Shown here piece by piece: positions 16,396-25,411 of a stretch of DNA of 44,125 nucleotides (position 1 is the stretch's first letter; the number at the start of each line of letters is the position of its first letter). This stretch comes from Thiobacillus sp. 63-78 (GTDB taxonomy: Bacteria; Pseudomonadota; Gammaproteobacteria; Burkholderiales; Thiobacillaceae), in contig MKWM01000043.1 in the NCBI GenBank assembly GCA_001899765.1, forward strand, positions 1 through 44,125, given 5' to 3'. The notes under the pieces are model-generated. The model ran no database searches. It saw nothing but the letters and a program-made list of their open reading frames with translations, and was not told the origin of the DNA. Both the position numbers and the translations under genes were made by a program.

Positions 16396-18879
16396 TCAGG
16401 CCGTGTAGCGCCGTGACTTGAAACTCACCGTGGACTGGTAGTCGCCGCGTGTGGCCTTGCGCAGGTTGGCCCACGCGCCCTTGTAGTACGGCACGACATT
16501 GCGGTCGACCGCCTCGGTGGTGACGTCGCCATGGATGCCGTTGTAATGCCCGAAGTTCATGAACACCTGGTTGCGCTTGGCATCGGCGGTGATATAGGCC
16601 ATGGCATAGGTCGAACCGTAGTCGTTGTACAACTCGACGATGTCGCCATTGGCAATCCCCAACTCCTTGGCGTCGGCAGGGTTGATTTCCACCGGAGCCA
16701 TCGGCCAGCGTTCCTTCATCGCCGGGTTGAACTGGTCGTGGTAGTGGCTCTGCCAGGCTTCGTTGACACGGCCGCTGTTGACCCAGAAGCGGTACTTGTC
16801 CTTCTGCCCTTGCACCGGCCCTAGCAAGCCACCTTTCCAGGGCGATGCCTTGAAGTGTGCCAGCCCATCGTCGGTGTCGAACTTCTCGGTGTAGAGCATC
16901 TCGGTGCCGACCAGCTTGTCACCCTTGACCTCCTTGATCGGCAGTTGCACGCCGTTGTTGCCGGCCTTGCGCAGCAACTCGTAGGTCGCCAGCTTGCCGG
17001 TGTCGCCGCCCTGGCTGTGGATCACGCCGCCCACGTCCTTGGCACCCATCATCCGGAAGCCGTCGTTGAAGGCGTCCTCCTCGGTCTTCCAGTTGAAGCC
17101 CTTGAAGCGGGCGGCCATCTTGGCGTTGCCCTCCTTCTCGTACATCGCTTTCAGGGTGTTGGCGATGTCCGCAGCGATGAGGCAGTCGGCCTTGGCGCTG
17201 CCGGGACCATCCATGAATTTCTGCGACAGGCGCATGCGGCGCTCGCCGTTCATGGAGGTCAGGTTCATCTCGCCCGGGTGCGCGGCCGGCAGCAGCAGGT
17301 GTGCGGCATCGGCGAGCATGGTCGGGTAGATGTTGATCGCGGTAACGAACAGGCCGCCCTTGTTGGCGACGGCGTCGTAGATCGCGTCCACCATCTGCGC
17401 CGTGCTGGCGCCACGTGCTCCGCGCATGGCGTCCTTGACGATTTCCGAGCGGCGCATCACGGCATTGCGGAAATTCTCGGCATTGCAGGTGCACTGGAAG
17501 GGATTGGCCCCCCAGGCGGTGTACATCATGCCCTTGCCGTTGATGATTTCCTGGTCGTTGTAGAGCTTCTCCCCGGTCGGATGGGGGGGCCGGGTATAGC
17601 CTTCCTGGTGGCCGCCCATGCGTACGCAGCCGGTACCGCGACGGCCGCCGACGTTGTGGGTGGCGATGACCAGATCGAGCAGCGAGGACTGGATGGCGTA
17701 GTTGTCGTTGCCCCAGATGATGCCTTTCTCGTAGGCGTGCATGGTGCGCTTCATCGCACCGCCGGCCTTGGGCTTGTAGGCCCACTCGGCAGCCTGCCTG
17801 AGCTTGGCCACCGGCACCCCGGTGATCTTGCTGCATTCATCCAGGCTCATCTTGTTCGCTTTGACAGCCTCGTCGAAGCCCTTGGTGCGCTTTGCGATGA
17901 ATGCCTTGTCGATCCAGCCCTGCTCGACGACATGGGTGAACAGGCCGTTGAACAGTGCGACGTCGGTGCCCGGCTCGATGTCCAGGTGCAGGACGTTGTC
18001 CTTGGCCGCCACCTCGCAAATGGCAACCGTGGGCGTCCGGCGCGGGTCGACGAAAATGAAGCGGGCCGCGTCAACCTCCTCGCCCTTGAACCACTGCTTC
18101 TTCTTGTCCAGCGTCGCACCCTGCAGGTTGGGCATCCAGTGATAGAGGAAGTAGTTGGTCTGGCACTCGTAAGGGTTGGTGCCGATGCACATGATGCAGT
18201 CGGCGACTTCCGCGTCCTCGTAGCTGTTGTTCAGTTCCATGATGCCCATCTCGCGGGTGGCATGGCACTCGGAGTTGTACGATGGACGGTTGTGGATGCG
18301 CACCAGCGGCGTCTGCAGCGCGGTGAACATCAGCTTGCCGGTACCCCAGGTATTTTCGAAGCCGCCGCCTGCGCCGCCATGGTCGAAGGTGTCGAAGGCG
18401 ATTTCGCGCGGGCCCTTGTTGTCGAGAATCTTCTTGGTGACACCGGCGTAGATCGCCAGCGCCTGCTCCCAGTCGGTTTGCAGCCACTGGTCGCCGGTAT
18501 GGATGCGCGGATGCGCCAGGCGCTCGCCGGTGGGCGTGCCTTCGGCGTACATGTAGGCCCCCATGCGCAGGCCGCGAATCGAGCCGCCGCCTTCGTTCAC
18601 CACGCATTCCTTGTCGGGGACGACGAGGATGTTGTAGCGGCGGCCGTCCTTGTCGGTTATCACGTTCTGCTGGGTGGGCGTGGCGATGACAGCGAACGGC
18701 GGCAACTGCTCGCGGTAATCCAGCCCCAGCGCATTCTGGTTCGGCGCCTTGCCGCCTTCCTGGTTTTCGGGCCATTTGTACACGTGATAGCCACAGCCGA
18801 CGATGCAGAAGTGACAGGTCATGTTGGTCTTCTGCGCGTTGACCGGCGGCAGGGTGATGCGATCTTTTGCTTTAGCCAT
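16396..18879 (-). CDS. aioA: Arsenite oxidase large (molybdopterin) subunit AioA
   Basis: An 827-residue catalytic subunit of arsenite oxidase, a DMSO-reductase-family enzyme that oxidises periplasmic arsenite to arsenate. The N-terminal [15 protein letters not shown] segment supplies Cys22, Cys25 and Cys29 for the [3Fe-4S] cluster. As in AioA there is no Cys/Ser/Sec ligand to Mo at the usual place, and the motif is followed by the conserved KWPENQEGG block. The length matches known AioA (about 825). It has no signal peptide of its own; export would be through the Tat signal of AioB as a complex. It follows aioB by 14 nt and ends at a strong terminator. No cytochrome c or moeA follows in this cluster. 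Confidence 0.97.
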   Translation of the reverse strand: MAKAKDRITLPPVNAQKTNMTCHFCIVGCGYHVYKWPENQEGGKAPNQNALGLDYREQLPPFAVIATPTQQNVITDKDGRRYNILVVPDKECVVNEGGGSIRGLRMGAYMYAEGTPTGERLAHPRIHTGDQWLQTDWEQALAIYAGVTKKILDNKGPREIAFDTFDHGGAGGGFENTWGTGKLMFTALQTPLVRIHNRPSYNSECHATREMGIMELNNSYEDAEVADCIMCIGTNPYECQTNYFLYHWMPNLQGATLDKKKQWFKGEEVDAARFIFVDPRRTPTVAICEVAAKDNVLHLDIEPGTDVALFNGLFTHVVEQGWIDKAFIAKRTKGFDEAVKANKMSLDECSKITGVPVAKLRQAAEWAYKPKAGGAMKRTMHAYEKGIIWGNDNYAIQSSLLDLVIATHNVGGRRGTGCVRMGGHQEGYTRPPHPTGEKLYNDQEIINGKGMMYTAWGANPFQCTCNAENFRNAVMRRSEIVKDAMRGARGASTAQMVDAIYDAVANKGGLFVTAINIYPTMLADAAHLLLPAAHPGEMNLTSMNGERRMRLSQKFMDGPGSAKADCLIAADIANTLKAMYEKEGNAKMAARFKGFNWKTEEDAFNDGFRMMGAKDVGGVIHSQGGDTGKLATYELLRKAGNNGVQLPIKEVKGDKLVGTEMLYTEKFDTDDGLAHFKASPWKGGLLGPVQGQKDKYRFWVNSGRVNEAWQSHYHDQFNPAMKERWPMAPVEINPADAKELGIANGDIVELYNDYGSTYAMAYITADAKRNQVFMNFGHYNGIHGDVTTEAVDRNVVPYYKGAWANLRKATRGDYQSTVSFKSRRYTA

Positions 18880-18893
18880 GATTTTTCTTCTCC

Positions 18894-19415
18894 TTACAGC
18901 ACGTTGGCCTGACGCCCATAGATCAGGCCATCCACGGCGACAGCGGTGACGGTGTCATTCTTTGCGTTGTACTCCAGCACGATGCGCGGCAGGTCGGTCG
19001 GCGCCTGCCCACAGACCGTCTGGCCGCGTTTCTCGGCATCGAAAATGCTGAAGTGGCAGGGACACTTGAAGCAGCGATCCTTGCTGTCGTAGGAGGTGGG
19101 GCAGCCCTGGTGCGTGCAGAGGATGCTGTAGGCGACGATGTCATTGTTGGGCCCAACTCCGCCGGGCACCGCCTGCCCCATCTTGATGGCCTGGCAGGGG
19201 CTAGAGGCGTCGGGGTAGGTGAAGTCCACCGGCTCGTTGGCCTTCATCCCGCCGGATTTGCCCACTGCCTTGGCCGGATATGGCAGGTTTGTGCTGGTGT
19301 TGATGGGGGCAGCCTCCGCGCTTGCGGGCGCAAGGCCCGTCGCTGCGACGCCTGCGCCGGCGGCCAACCCGCCGCTCATCTTGAAGAAATCCCGGCGGGA
19401 TACGTGTTGGGTCAT
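18894..19415 (-). CDS. aioB: Arsenite oxidase small (Rieske) subunit AioB
   Basis: A 173-residue Rieske protein. The twin-arginine signal SRRDFFK (Arg7-Arg8) precedes a hydrophobic stretch and directs Tat export of the folded AioBA complex. The [2Fe-2S] ligands are visible as C100-T-H102 and C118-P-C120-H121. Cys105 and Cys120 would form the disulfide present in some AioB proteins. The start at 19415 follows AGGAGG; frames open upstream of it lack this. The gene is divergent from arsR with about 245 nt between them. Confidence 0.96.
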   Translation of the reverse strand: MTQHVSRRDFFKMSGGLAAGAGVAATGLAPASAEAAPINTSTNLPYPAKAVGKSGGMKANEPVDFTYPDASSPCQAIKMGQAVPGGVGPNNDIVAYSILCTHQGCPTSYDSKDRCFKCPCHFSIFDAEKRGQTVCGQAPTDLPRIVLEYNAKNDTVTAVAVDGLIYGRQANVL

Positions 19416-19638
19416 GTTTTCCTCCTGATGGGTTATCGTACGTGTGCTTGGCCTAAGGAGTTGCAGGCTCCATGATGGCACTAGGGTCATCCTAGGCAAC
19501 AAATGAGGGAATGAATAGGAAGCCCATAATTGCCGGATTGAGCGGCCTACTAAGCGATGCTTGGTATTACCGCCTATTTAGAACTGCATCACGCAGCCAG
19601 TTATGCCAAATGACGTTACAGTTCTTGCAATTTATTCT

Positions 19639-19662
19639 ATGTTTCTACTATCATTGAAACAT
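19639..19662 (+). promoter_or_regulatory. Candidate ArsR operator overlapping the arsR start
   Basis: An inverted repeat, ATGTTTC-N10-GAAACAT, spans 19639-19662 and includes the first two bases of the arsR start codon at 19661. It is AT-rich, as ArsR/SmtB-family operators usually are, and is placed for autorepression. The assignment is by position and symmetry only. Confidence 0.6.
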
Positions 19663-19999
19663 GGAAACAAAAGCCGTTATTTCAGCCCTTGCATCCCTAG
19701 CCCAGGAATCCCGTCTGGCAATCTTCCGTGCGCTCGTCCAAGCCGGGCCAACCGGCCTAGCTGCCGGAAAGGTCAGCGAGTTCACGGGTATCCCGCCGTC
19801 ATCGCTGTCCTTCCATCTAAAGGAGCTTTCACACGCCGGAATGGTGAATTCCAGGCAGGCAGGCAGGTTCGTCATCTACACCGCGAATTTCGACGCCATG
19901 AACGCACTACTAGGTTTTCTCACCGAAAACTGCTGTGGCGGTAATCCCTGCACGTCGGCGTGCACCCCGGCCTGCGAGCCTTCAATGGAGCCGTCCTAG
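19661..19999 (+). CDS. arsR: ArsR-family arsenite-responsive repressor
   Basis: A 112-residue ArsR/SmtB winged-helix repressor. The recognition helix region is the PPSSLSFHLKELSHAG segment at about 45-60. It lacks the classical ELCVCDL metal site in that helix. It instead carries a C-terminal cysteine cluster (Cys91, Cys92, Cys97, Cys101, Cys105), like the Acidithiobacillus ferrooxidans ArsR type, where Cys95, Cys96 and Cys102 bind arsenite. It is the first gene of the plus-strand arsenic train; an 86-nt gap separates it from arsC. It should derepress the operon, and perhaps the divergent aioBA, on arsenite binding. Confidence 0.95.
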   Translation: METKAVISALASLAQESRLAIFRALVQAGPTGLAAGKVSEFTGIPPSSLSFHLKELSHAGMVNSRQAGRFVIYTANFDAMNALLGFLTENCCGGNPCTSACTPACEPSMEPS

Positions 20000-20085
20000 A
20001 TTTTTAGGCCTGGAATTGCTAGCGCAACCAGCCCCTTTTCACCCGAGTTGTTAACTGTTCAATGTCATCTCAAAAAGGACCTATC

Positions 20086-20514
20086 GTGAACCAACCCTAT
20101 ACCGTGCTGGTGCTGTGCACCGGCAATTCCTGCCGTTCTCAAATGGCCGAAGTGCTGCTGAACAATGACCTCGCCGGCCAGGTGCGCGCGCTGTCTGCCG
20201 GCACCCGGCCGCAGCCGAAAGTGGCCGACGGCGCGATCGCGGCGCTGAAAGATGCGGGTCTGAATACCGAAGGCCTGCACCCGAAGGACATCGACGCCGT
20301 AATGAGCGAGGACATCGACCTGGTGGTGACGGTATGCGACAACGCCCGTGAAGCCTGCCCGATCTTCCCCAAGCCGATCCCGGCCATCCACCTGCCGTTC
20401 CACGACCCGCACGGCGAGCCGCTGGAAAGCTTCCTTGCGGTGCGCGACGACATCCGCACCCGCTTGATCGCCGCGGTACGCGAGAAACTCGGTCTGCAGG
20501 CCGCTGCAGCCTGA
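20086..20514 (+). CDS. arsC: Arsenate reductase ArsC, LMW-phosphatase type (thioredoxin-linked)
   Basis: A 142-residue arsenate reductase of the low-molecular-weight phosphatase fold. The P-loop CTGNSCRS gives nucleophile Cys11 and Arg17. A second pair of cysteines in VVTVCDNAREACP corresponds to the Cys82/Cys89 relay of the thioredoxin-coupled family. The GTG at 20086 is preceded by AAGGA at good spacing, whereas the ATG at 20062 would put the ribosome site inside the gene, so GTG is chosen. It reduces arsenate to arsenite for export by Acr3. Confidence 0.94.
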   Translation: MNQPYTVLVLCTGNSCRSQMAEVLLNNDLAGQVRALSAGTRPQPKVADGAIAALKDAGLNTEGLHPKDIDAVMSEDIDLVVTVCDNAREACPIFPKPIPAIHLPFHDPHGEPLESFLAVRDDIRTRLIAAVREKLGLQAAAA

Positions 20515-20532
20515 ATCGACGAGGAGCGTGCC

Positions 20533-21030
20533 ATGGCCGGACCGGTCTTCAACGTGCTGTTCCTGTGCACCGGCAATTCGGCGCGCTCGATCCTGGCCGA
20601 ATCGCTGCTGAACAATCTGGGCAAGGAGCGTTTCCGGGCGTTCAGCGCGGGCAGTCTCCCGGCCGGGCAGGTCAATCCGTTCGCGCTGGAATTGCTGGAG
20701 AAAAACCATTTCCCCACCATAGCGCTGCGCAGCAAGGCGTGGGATGAATTCGCGCAGGCCGGCGCGCCGCGCCTCGATTTCGTCATCACCGTGTGTGACA
20801 GGGCGGCGGGCGAAGTGTGCCCGGTATGGCCGGGGCAGCCGATGACCGCCCACTGGGGCATCCCCGACCCGGCGGCAGTGGAAGGTAGCGACGAGACTAG
20901 GCGCCATGCCTTCGTTGAAGCCATGAACCAGTTGCAGCGCCGCATTTCCATGTTCGTCTGCCTGCCGTTCGCCACCCTTGAGAGGATCAAACTGCAGCAG
21001 GCCCTACAACTGATTGGGAAGACAACATGA
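20533..21030 (+). CDS. arsC: Second LMW-phosphatase-type arsenate reductase
   Basis: A 165-residue paralogue of the preceding ArsC. The P-loop is CTGNSARS (Cys12, Arg18), so the second P-loop cysteine of the first copy is missing. A downstream pair, VCDRAAGEVCP, is kept. The protein has a 20-residue C-terminal helix not present in the first copy. It starts 18 nt after arsC behind GAGGAG and its stop overlaps acr3 by 4 nt. Known members of this subgroup are also annotated as arsenate reductases; a different reductant preference is possible. Confidence 0.9.
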   Translation: MAGPVFNVLFLCTGNSARSILAESLLNNLGKERFRAFSAGSLPAGQVNPFALELLEKNHFPTIALRSKAWDEFAQAGAPRLDFVITVCDRAAGEVCPVWPGQPMTAHWGIPDPAAVEGSDETRRHAFVEAMNQLQRRISMFVCLPFATLERIKLQQALQLIGKTT

Positions 21031-22106
21031 GCGCACAGTGCGAAGTGACGGGAAAGCGCGCCGCCGGCGCGCCGATGAGCGTGTTCGAGCGCTGGCTCAC
21101 ACTGTGGGTCGCACTGTGCATCGTCGCCGGCGTGGCGCTGGGGCAGCTGTTCCCTGCACCGTTCCAGGCGCTGGGGCGCATGGAGGTCGCGCAAGTGAAC
21201 CTGCCGGTCGGCCTGCTGATCTGGATCATGATCATTCCGATGCTGATGAAGATCGACTTCGGCGCGCTGCACCAGGTGAAGTCGCACTGGAAGGGCATCG
21301 GCGTCACCCTCTTCGTCAACTGGGCGGTGAAGCCGTTTTCGATGGCGCTGTTGGCGTGGCTGTTCATCCGCCACTGGTTCGCGCCTTACCTGCCTGCCGA
21401 GCAGCTCGACAGCTACGTCGCCGGCCTGATCCTGCTGGCTGCCGCACCGTGCACCGCGATGGTGTTCGTGTGGAGCCGGCTCACCGGCGGCGATCCGTAT
21501 TTCACGCTGTCGCAGGTGGCGCTGAACGACGCCATCATGATCGTCGCCTTCGCGCCGATCGTCGGCCTGCTGCTGGGTTTGTCGGCGATCGTCGTGCCGT
21601 GGGACACGCTGTTCACCTCGGTGGTGCTGTACATCGTCATCCCGGTGATCCTGGCGCAGGCCTGGCGCAAGGTTTTGCTCAGGCACGGGCAGGCGGCATT
21701 CGACGCCACGCTCGCCACGCTCGGCCACCTGTCCATCCTTGCGCTGCTCGCCACGCTGGTGCTGCTGTTCGCCTTCCAGGGCGAGGCGATCATCGCGCAG
21801 CCGCTGATCATCGCGCTGCTGGCGGTGCCGATCCTGATCCAGGTGTTCTTCAACTCGGGCCTCGCCTACTGGCTCAACCGCAAGGTCGGCGAAAAGCACA
21901 GCGTCGCCTGCCCATCTGCGCTGATCGGCGCGTCCAACTTCTTCGAGCTCGCGGTGGCCGCGGCGATCGCGCTGTTCGGCTTCCAGTCGGGCGCGGCGCT
22001 CGCCACCGTGGTCGGCGTGCTGATCGAGGTGCCGGTGATGCTGCTGGTGGTGAAGATCGTCAACCGCAGCAAAGGCTGGTATGAAGCGGGATTGCCTGCC
22101 CAATAA
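21027..22106 (+). CDS. acr3: Arsenite efflux permease Acr3
   Basis: A 359-residue arsenite/H+ antiporter of the Acr3 (BART) family with about ten membrane segments. The signature around the conserved cysteine (LLAAAPCTAMVFVWSRLTGGDP) and the C-terminal glutamate segment IEVPVMLLVV are present; both residues are essential in studied Acr3 proteins. The ATG overlaps the stop of the second arsC (ATGA) and is preceded by GGGAAG. An internal ATG at 21075 would remove a hydrophilic N-terminal extension of 16 residues. Confidence 0.97.
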   Translation: MSAQCEVTGKRAAGAPMSVFERWLTLWVALCIVAGVALGQLFPAPFQALGRMEVAQVNLPVGLLIWIMIIPMLMKIDFGALHQVKSHWKGIGVTLFVNWAVKPFSMALLAWLFIRHWFAPYLPAEQLDSYVAGLILLAAAPCTAMVFVWSRLTGGDPYFTLSQVALNDAIMIVAFAPIVGLLLGLSAIVVPWDTLFTSVVLYIVIPVILAQAWRKVLLRHGQAAFDATLATLGHLSILALLATLVLLFAFQGEAIIAQPLIIALLAVPILIQVFFNSGLAYWLNRKVGEKHSVACPSALIGASNFFELAVAAAIALFGFQSGAALATVVGVLIEVPVMLLVVKIVNRSKGWYEAGLPAQ

Positions 22107-22115
22107 GGAACGAAC

Positions 22116-23048
22116 ATGCTGAAGCGATATGTGTTGATTCTGCTTGCTGCCGTAACCGGGCTGTCTGTGCTGTCTGCCCACGCGGACTACCAGCCCGTGG
22201 CGGAACCGGTCGCCGGCAACGTCTACGCCATCGTCGGCCCGCTCGGCCAGCGCAGCGCCGGCAATGACGGCCTCAACGCCAACTTCGGCTTTGTCGTCAC
22301 GCCCGAAGGGGTGATCCTGATCGACTCGGGCGCCAGCCTGCTGGGAGCCCGGAAGATCGAGGCCGCCATCGACAAGGTGACGAAGCAGCCGGTGCGCTGG
22401 GTCGTCAACACCGGCAGCCAGGACCACCGCTGGCTCGGCAACGACTATTTCGCCGGCCGCGGCGCCGAGGTCATCGCGCTCGCCCGCACCGCCGCCACCC
22501 AGGCAGAATACGGGGCGCAGCACATGGAAGGCATGACGCGTTTCCTCGGCAAGCGCATGCAGGGCACCAGGCCACTGCCCGCGTCGAAGGCCGTGGCGGG
22601 CGAGGCGGCCACGCTGGAACTGGGCGGCGAGACGCTCGAACTGCGCCATACCGACGCCCATTTCCCGGGCGACGCTTGGGTATGGCTGCCGAAGCAGCGC
22701 GTGATGTTCAGCGGCGACCTGGTCTACGTCGACCGCCTGCTCGGCGTGCTGCCGTGGTCGAGCGTGAAGAACGGCCAGCAGGCTTTTCACGCAATGGCTG
22801 CATTGAAGCCGGCGCGCATCGTCCCCGGCCACGGCCGCGTATGCGACCTGGCGCAGGCGCAGCGTGAGACCGGCGACTACTACGACATCCTCGTCGGCAA
22901 GGTGGGCGCCGCCGCGAAGGACATGGAGCCGATGGACGCTACCCTCGACCGCTACGCCGATTTGCCGCAGTTCAAGCACCTCGAGAACTACGGCGACCTA
23001 CACCGCGCCAACATGAACCGCGCGTTCGTCGAATTCGAGTCGCAGTGA
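22116..23048 (+). CDS. Exported metallo-beta-lactamase-fold protein with altered metal site
   Basis: A 310-residue MBL-fold protein with a signal peptide (cut near Ala23). The fold hallmarks are present: GFVVTPEGVILIDSGAS, a later TDAHFPGDAWVW, the Asp in MFSGDLVY and the His in VPGHGRV. The usual HxHxDH motif reads TGSQDH at residues 99-104, so the first two zinc-binding histidines are gone while Asp103 and His104 remain. A binuclear site like that of glyoxalase II or SoxH is therefore unlikely; a single or different metal is possible. It lies between acr3 and the ArsP-type permease and overlaps the latter, so it belongs to the arsenic operon. Function unknown. Confidence 0.88.
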   Translation: MLKRYVLILLAAVTGLSVLSAHADYQPVAEPVAGNVYAIVGPLGQRSAGNDGLNANFGFVVTPEGVILIDSGASLLGARKIEAAIDKVTKQPVRWVVNTGSQDHRWLGNDYFAGRGAEVIALARTAATQAEYGAQHMEGMTRFLGKRMQGTRPLPASKAVAGEAATLELGGETLELRHTDAHFPGDAWVWLPKQRVMFSGDLVYVDRLLGVLPWSSVKNGQQAFHAMAALKPARIVPGHGRVCDLAQAQRETGDYYDILVGKVGAAAKDMEPMDATLDRYADLPQFKHLENYGDLHRANMNRAFVEFESQ

Positions 23049-24010
23049 TGTTCGACGCACTCGCCACCCTCCTCGTTTTCGACCTCGCAGGCCTGTCACC
23101 GGACACCCCGCTGGGCGCCGCCGTGCATTTCTTCGTCATGGACGTGGCGAAAATCCTGGTGCTGCTGACCCTGGTGATCTACGTCATGGGCCTGCTGCGC
23201 GCGCTGCTGAAGCCGGAGAAGGTGCGCGAGTTCATCCGCAACCGCGGCCACCTGCAAAGCCGCTTCATGGCGGTGGGGCTGGGAGCGGTGACGCCGTTCT
23301 GCTCGTGCTCGTCGATCCCGCTCTTCATCGGCTTCGTCGAGGCCGGCATCCCGCTCGGGGTGACGCTGTCGTTCCTGATCGCCAGCCCGATGATCAACGA
23401 GGTCGCGGTGGTGGTGCTGGCCTCCGTCATCGGCTGGAAGTTCACCGTGCTCTACGTGTTGACCGGCCTCACGGTCGCGCTTATTGGCGGTTTCGTGCTG
23501 GAGCGCTTCAAGCCCGAGCGCTGGGTCGAGGACTACGTCTGGAAGATCCGCATGGGCGAAGCGGCCCAGGTGGACGAGGACACCTCCCTGCGCGCACGTC
23601 ACGACTATGCTGTGAGCCAGGTCAAGGAAATCGTCGGCCGCATCTGGAAATTCATCCTCGTCGGCGTCGGCGTCGGCGCCTTCATCCACGGCTACGTGCC
23701 GGCCGATTTCGTGGCGAGGATCGCCGGCGACGGCGGCGTGCTGTCGGTTGTCGGCGCCGTGCTAGTCGGAGTGCCCCTGTATTCCGACGCGGTCGGCATC
23801 ATCCCCATCGCCGAGGTGCTGCTAGACAAGGGCGTTCCCATCGGCACGGTGCTGGCGTTCATGATGGCGGTGACCGCGCTGTCGCTGCCGGAGATGATCA
23901 TCCTGAAGAAGGTCGTCAAGGTGCCGCTGCTGGCGCTGTTCGCGGCCTACCTTTCCACGGCCTTCGTCATCGTCGGCCTGCTGTTCAATTCTCTGAAGGG
24001 GGTTCTATGA
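23048..24010 (+). CDS. arsP: ArsP-type permease (DUF318)
   Basis: A 320-residue integral membrane protein of the DUF318/ArsP family with about eight membrane segments. The diagnostic TPFCSCSS motif with two cysteines lies in the first third, and a second repeat-like half carries VGVPLYSDAVGIIPIAE. ArsP of Campylobacter exports trivalent organoarsenicals, which fits the ArsM methyltransferase encoded two genes downstream. Other DUF318 members are of unknown specificity. The ATG overlaps the preceding stop (TGATG), and the stop overlaps the next start (ATGA). A long cytoplasmic loop lies at about residues 155-205. Confidence 0.88.
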   Translation: MFDALATLLVFDLAGLSPDTPLGAAVHFFVMDVAKILVLLTLVIYVMGLLRALLKPEKVREFIRNRGHLQSRFMAVGLGAVTPFCSCSSIPLFIGFVEAGIPLGVTLSFLIASPMINEVAVVVLASVIGWKFTVLYVLTGLTVALIGGFVLERFKPERWVEDYVWKIRMGEAAQVDEDTSLRARHDYAVSQVKEIVGRIWKFILVGVGVGAFIHGYVPADFVARIAGDGGVLSVVGAVLVGVPLYSDAVGIIPIAEVLLDKGVPIGTVLAFMMAVTALSLPEMIILKKVVKVPLLALFAAYLSTAFVIVGLLFNSLKGVL

Positions 24011-24321
24011 GTTCCGACCTGCATCCGTCCATCGTCGCGCTGGTGTCCCTGGCGGCCAATATCGCATCCAATCATCCCGACCAGGGCCTGTGCCAGGTCG
24101 ACCGCCTGAAGGATTACGGCGTATCGCGCGAGCAGATCGACACTGTGATCGAGATCGCACGCCACATCCGTGACGAGGCCGCGCAAAAGCTCGACGCCAA
24201 GTTCGACGAGGCTTATGCCGCGCGCTTCGCGCCGAAGGCTGCCACGAAGCTCGCGGCCATCGCCGTGAGCGAAGGCGGCGCCTGCTGCACGCCCACGCCT
24301 TCGGGAAAGTCCTGCTGCTGA
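24007..24321 (+). CDS. Small AhpD/CMD-like protein with cysteine-rich tail
   Basis: A 104-residue protein. Residues about 8-60 resemble the helical carboxymuconolactone decarboxylase/AhpD core (VALVSLAANIASN..., GVSREQIDTVIEIARHI), but the CxxC of AhpD is not there; a single Cys lies at GLCQ. The C-terminal tail GGACCTPTPSGKSCC has two vicinal cysteine pairs, which are well suited to bind arsenite or another soft metal. Similar CC motifs occur at the N-terminus of the next protein, ArsM, and at the ArsR C-terminus. The ATG overlaps the arsP stop. A carrier role for As(III) between proteins of the operon is my inference. Confidence 0.7.
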   Translation: MSSDLHPSIVALVSLAANIASNHPDQGLCQVDRLKDYGVSREQIDTVIEIARHIRDEAAQKLDAKFDEAYAARFAPKAATKLAAIAVSEGGACCTPTPSGKSCC

Positions 24322-24333
24322 AAGGAGACCAGC

Positions 24334-25140
24334 ATGAGCACACACGAACACGACCAGATCCGTCAGCAGGTGCGTGAGGCCTACGGCGCCGTTGCACGCG
24401 CCGAATCGGGCGGCTGCTGCACGCCGAGCACGGGATGCTGTGCGCCATTGGATGACGCCGTCGCTCAGTTGCTGTCAAAGGGCATCGGTTACAGCGCCGA
24501 GGAGACGGCGGCGGTGCCGGAAGGTGCCAATCTTGGTTTGGGTTGCGGCAACCCGCAGGCCATCGCCGCATTGCAGCCGGGCGAGACCGTGCTCGATCTG
24601 GGCAGCGGCGCAGGCTTCGACGCATTCCTCGCCGCACGCCAGGTCAGCCATAATGGTGCCGTAATCGGCGTCGACATGACCCCCGACATGGTGTCCAAGG
24701 CCCGCGCCAACGCAGTCAAGGGCGGCTACGCAAACGTCGATTTCCGCCTCGGCGAGATCGAGCACCTGCCGGTCGCTGACGCGACGGTCGACGTGATCAT
24801 CTCCAACTGCGTCATCAACCTCTCGCCCGACAAGGCGCAGGTCTTCCGCGACGCCTTCCGGGTGCTGAAGCCCGGTGGCCGTCTCGCCATTTCGGACATC
24901 GTCACGACGGCCCCGTTGCCGCCGGAGATGCAGCAGGAAGTCGCGCTCTATACTGCCTGCGTGGCCGGCGCGGCGAGCGTCGATGAACTCAAGCTGATGC
25001 TCTCCGTAGCTGGCTTCGCAGACATCCGCATCGCCCCCAAGGACGCCAGCCGCGAGTTCATCCGCAACTGGGCGCCTGGGCGCGGGGTCGAAGATTACAT
25101 TGCGTCCGCCACCATCGAGGCGGTCAAGCCGGAAAATTGA
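24334..25140 (+). CDS. arsM: Arsenite S-adenosylmethionine methyltransferase ArsM
   Basis: A 268-residue class I SAM methyltransferase that methylates As(III). The SAM motif [11 protein letters not shown] and the ArsM-specific GLGCGNP just before it are clear. The catalytic cysteines are visible in GLGCGNP, SNCVINL and YTACVAGA. An N-terminal cysteine-rich stretch, [11 protein letters not shown], at about 27-37 supplies further arsenic ligands. The gene has an AAAGGAG ribosome site. The downstream Trx_3 gene begins 11 nt after its stop. Products could be methylarsenicals exported by ArsP. Confidence 0.96.
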   Translation: MSTHEHDQIRQQVREAYGAVARAESGGCCTPSTGCCAPLDDAVAQLLSKGIGYSAEETAAVPEGANLGLGCGNPQAIAALQPGETVLDLGSGAGFDAFLAARQVSHNGAVIGVDMTPDMVSKARANAVKGGYANVDFRLGEIEHLPVADATVDVIISNCVINLSPDKAQVFRDAFRVLKPGGRLAISDIVTTAPLPPEMQQEVALYTACVAGAASVDELKLMLSVAGFADIRIAPKDASREFIRNWAPGRGVEDYIASATIEAVKPEN

Positions 25141-25151
25141 AGGAGAACAGC

Positions 25152-25385
25152 ATGAAGGACATCAAAGTGCTCGGCAGCGGCTGCGCCAACTGCAAGACGA
25201 CGCTGAAGCTGATCGAGGAAGTCGCGCAGGCGCGCGGCGTGACGGTCAGGCTGGAGAAGGTCGAGGACATGGCGGCCATCCTCGGCTACGGCGTCATGTC
25301 GACCCCCGGCGTGGTGATCGACGGCAAGGTGGTGCATGCCGGCGGCGTGCCGGACCGCAAGAAGATCGAAGGCTGGCTGCAGTAA
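25152..25385 (+). CDS. Thioredoxin_3-family small redox protein (copy 1)
   Basis: A 77-residue thioredoxin-fold protein of the Thioredoxin_3 (redox-active disulfide protein 2) type. The active site is GSGCANC (Cys11, Cys14) and the cis-proline loop STPGVVIDGK. The start at 25152 follows AGGAG; an in-frame ATG at 25137 overlaps the arsM stop but lacks a ribosome site. Genes of this type often accompany DUF318 permeases. It could reduce disulfides or deliver arsenicals in this pathway. Two relatives follow at 26859 and 27735. Confidence 0.9.
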   Translation: MKDIKVLGSGCANCKTTLKLIEEVAQARGVTVRLEKVEDMAAILGYGVMSTPGVVIDGKVVHAGGVPDRKKIEGWLQ

Positions 25386-25411
25386 CCAGCCATGCCTGAC
25401 CGGGGATGGGC

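Noticed and set aside
16855-18912. A 685-codon open frame opposite aioA
   Set aside because: Shadow of aioA; the peptide has no recognisable domain and no ribosome site.
19481-19495. CTAGG-GTCAT-CCTAG in the aioB-arsR region as an operator
   Set aside because: Arms are only 5 bp; likely chance without conservation data.
19416-19660. A sigma-54 promoter upstream of aioB
   Set aside because: Several GG/GC pairs are present but none at the required 10-nt spacing with TTGC; one near 19590-19605 is off by one base.
20139-22979. A 946-codon minus-strand frame across arsC, acr3 and the MBL gene
   Set aside because: Arg/His/Gln-rich antisense artefact; the plus-strand genes are unmistakable.
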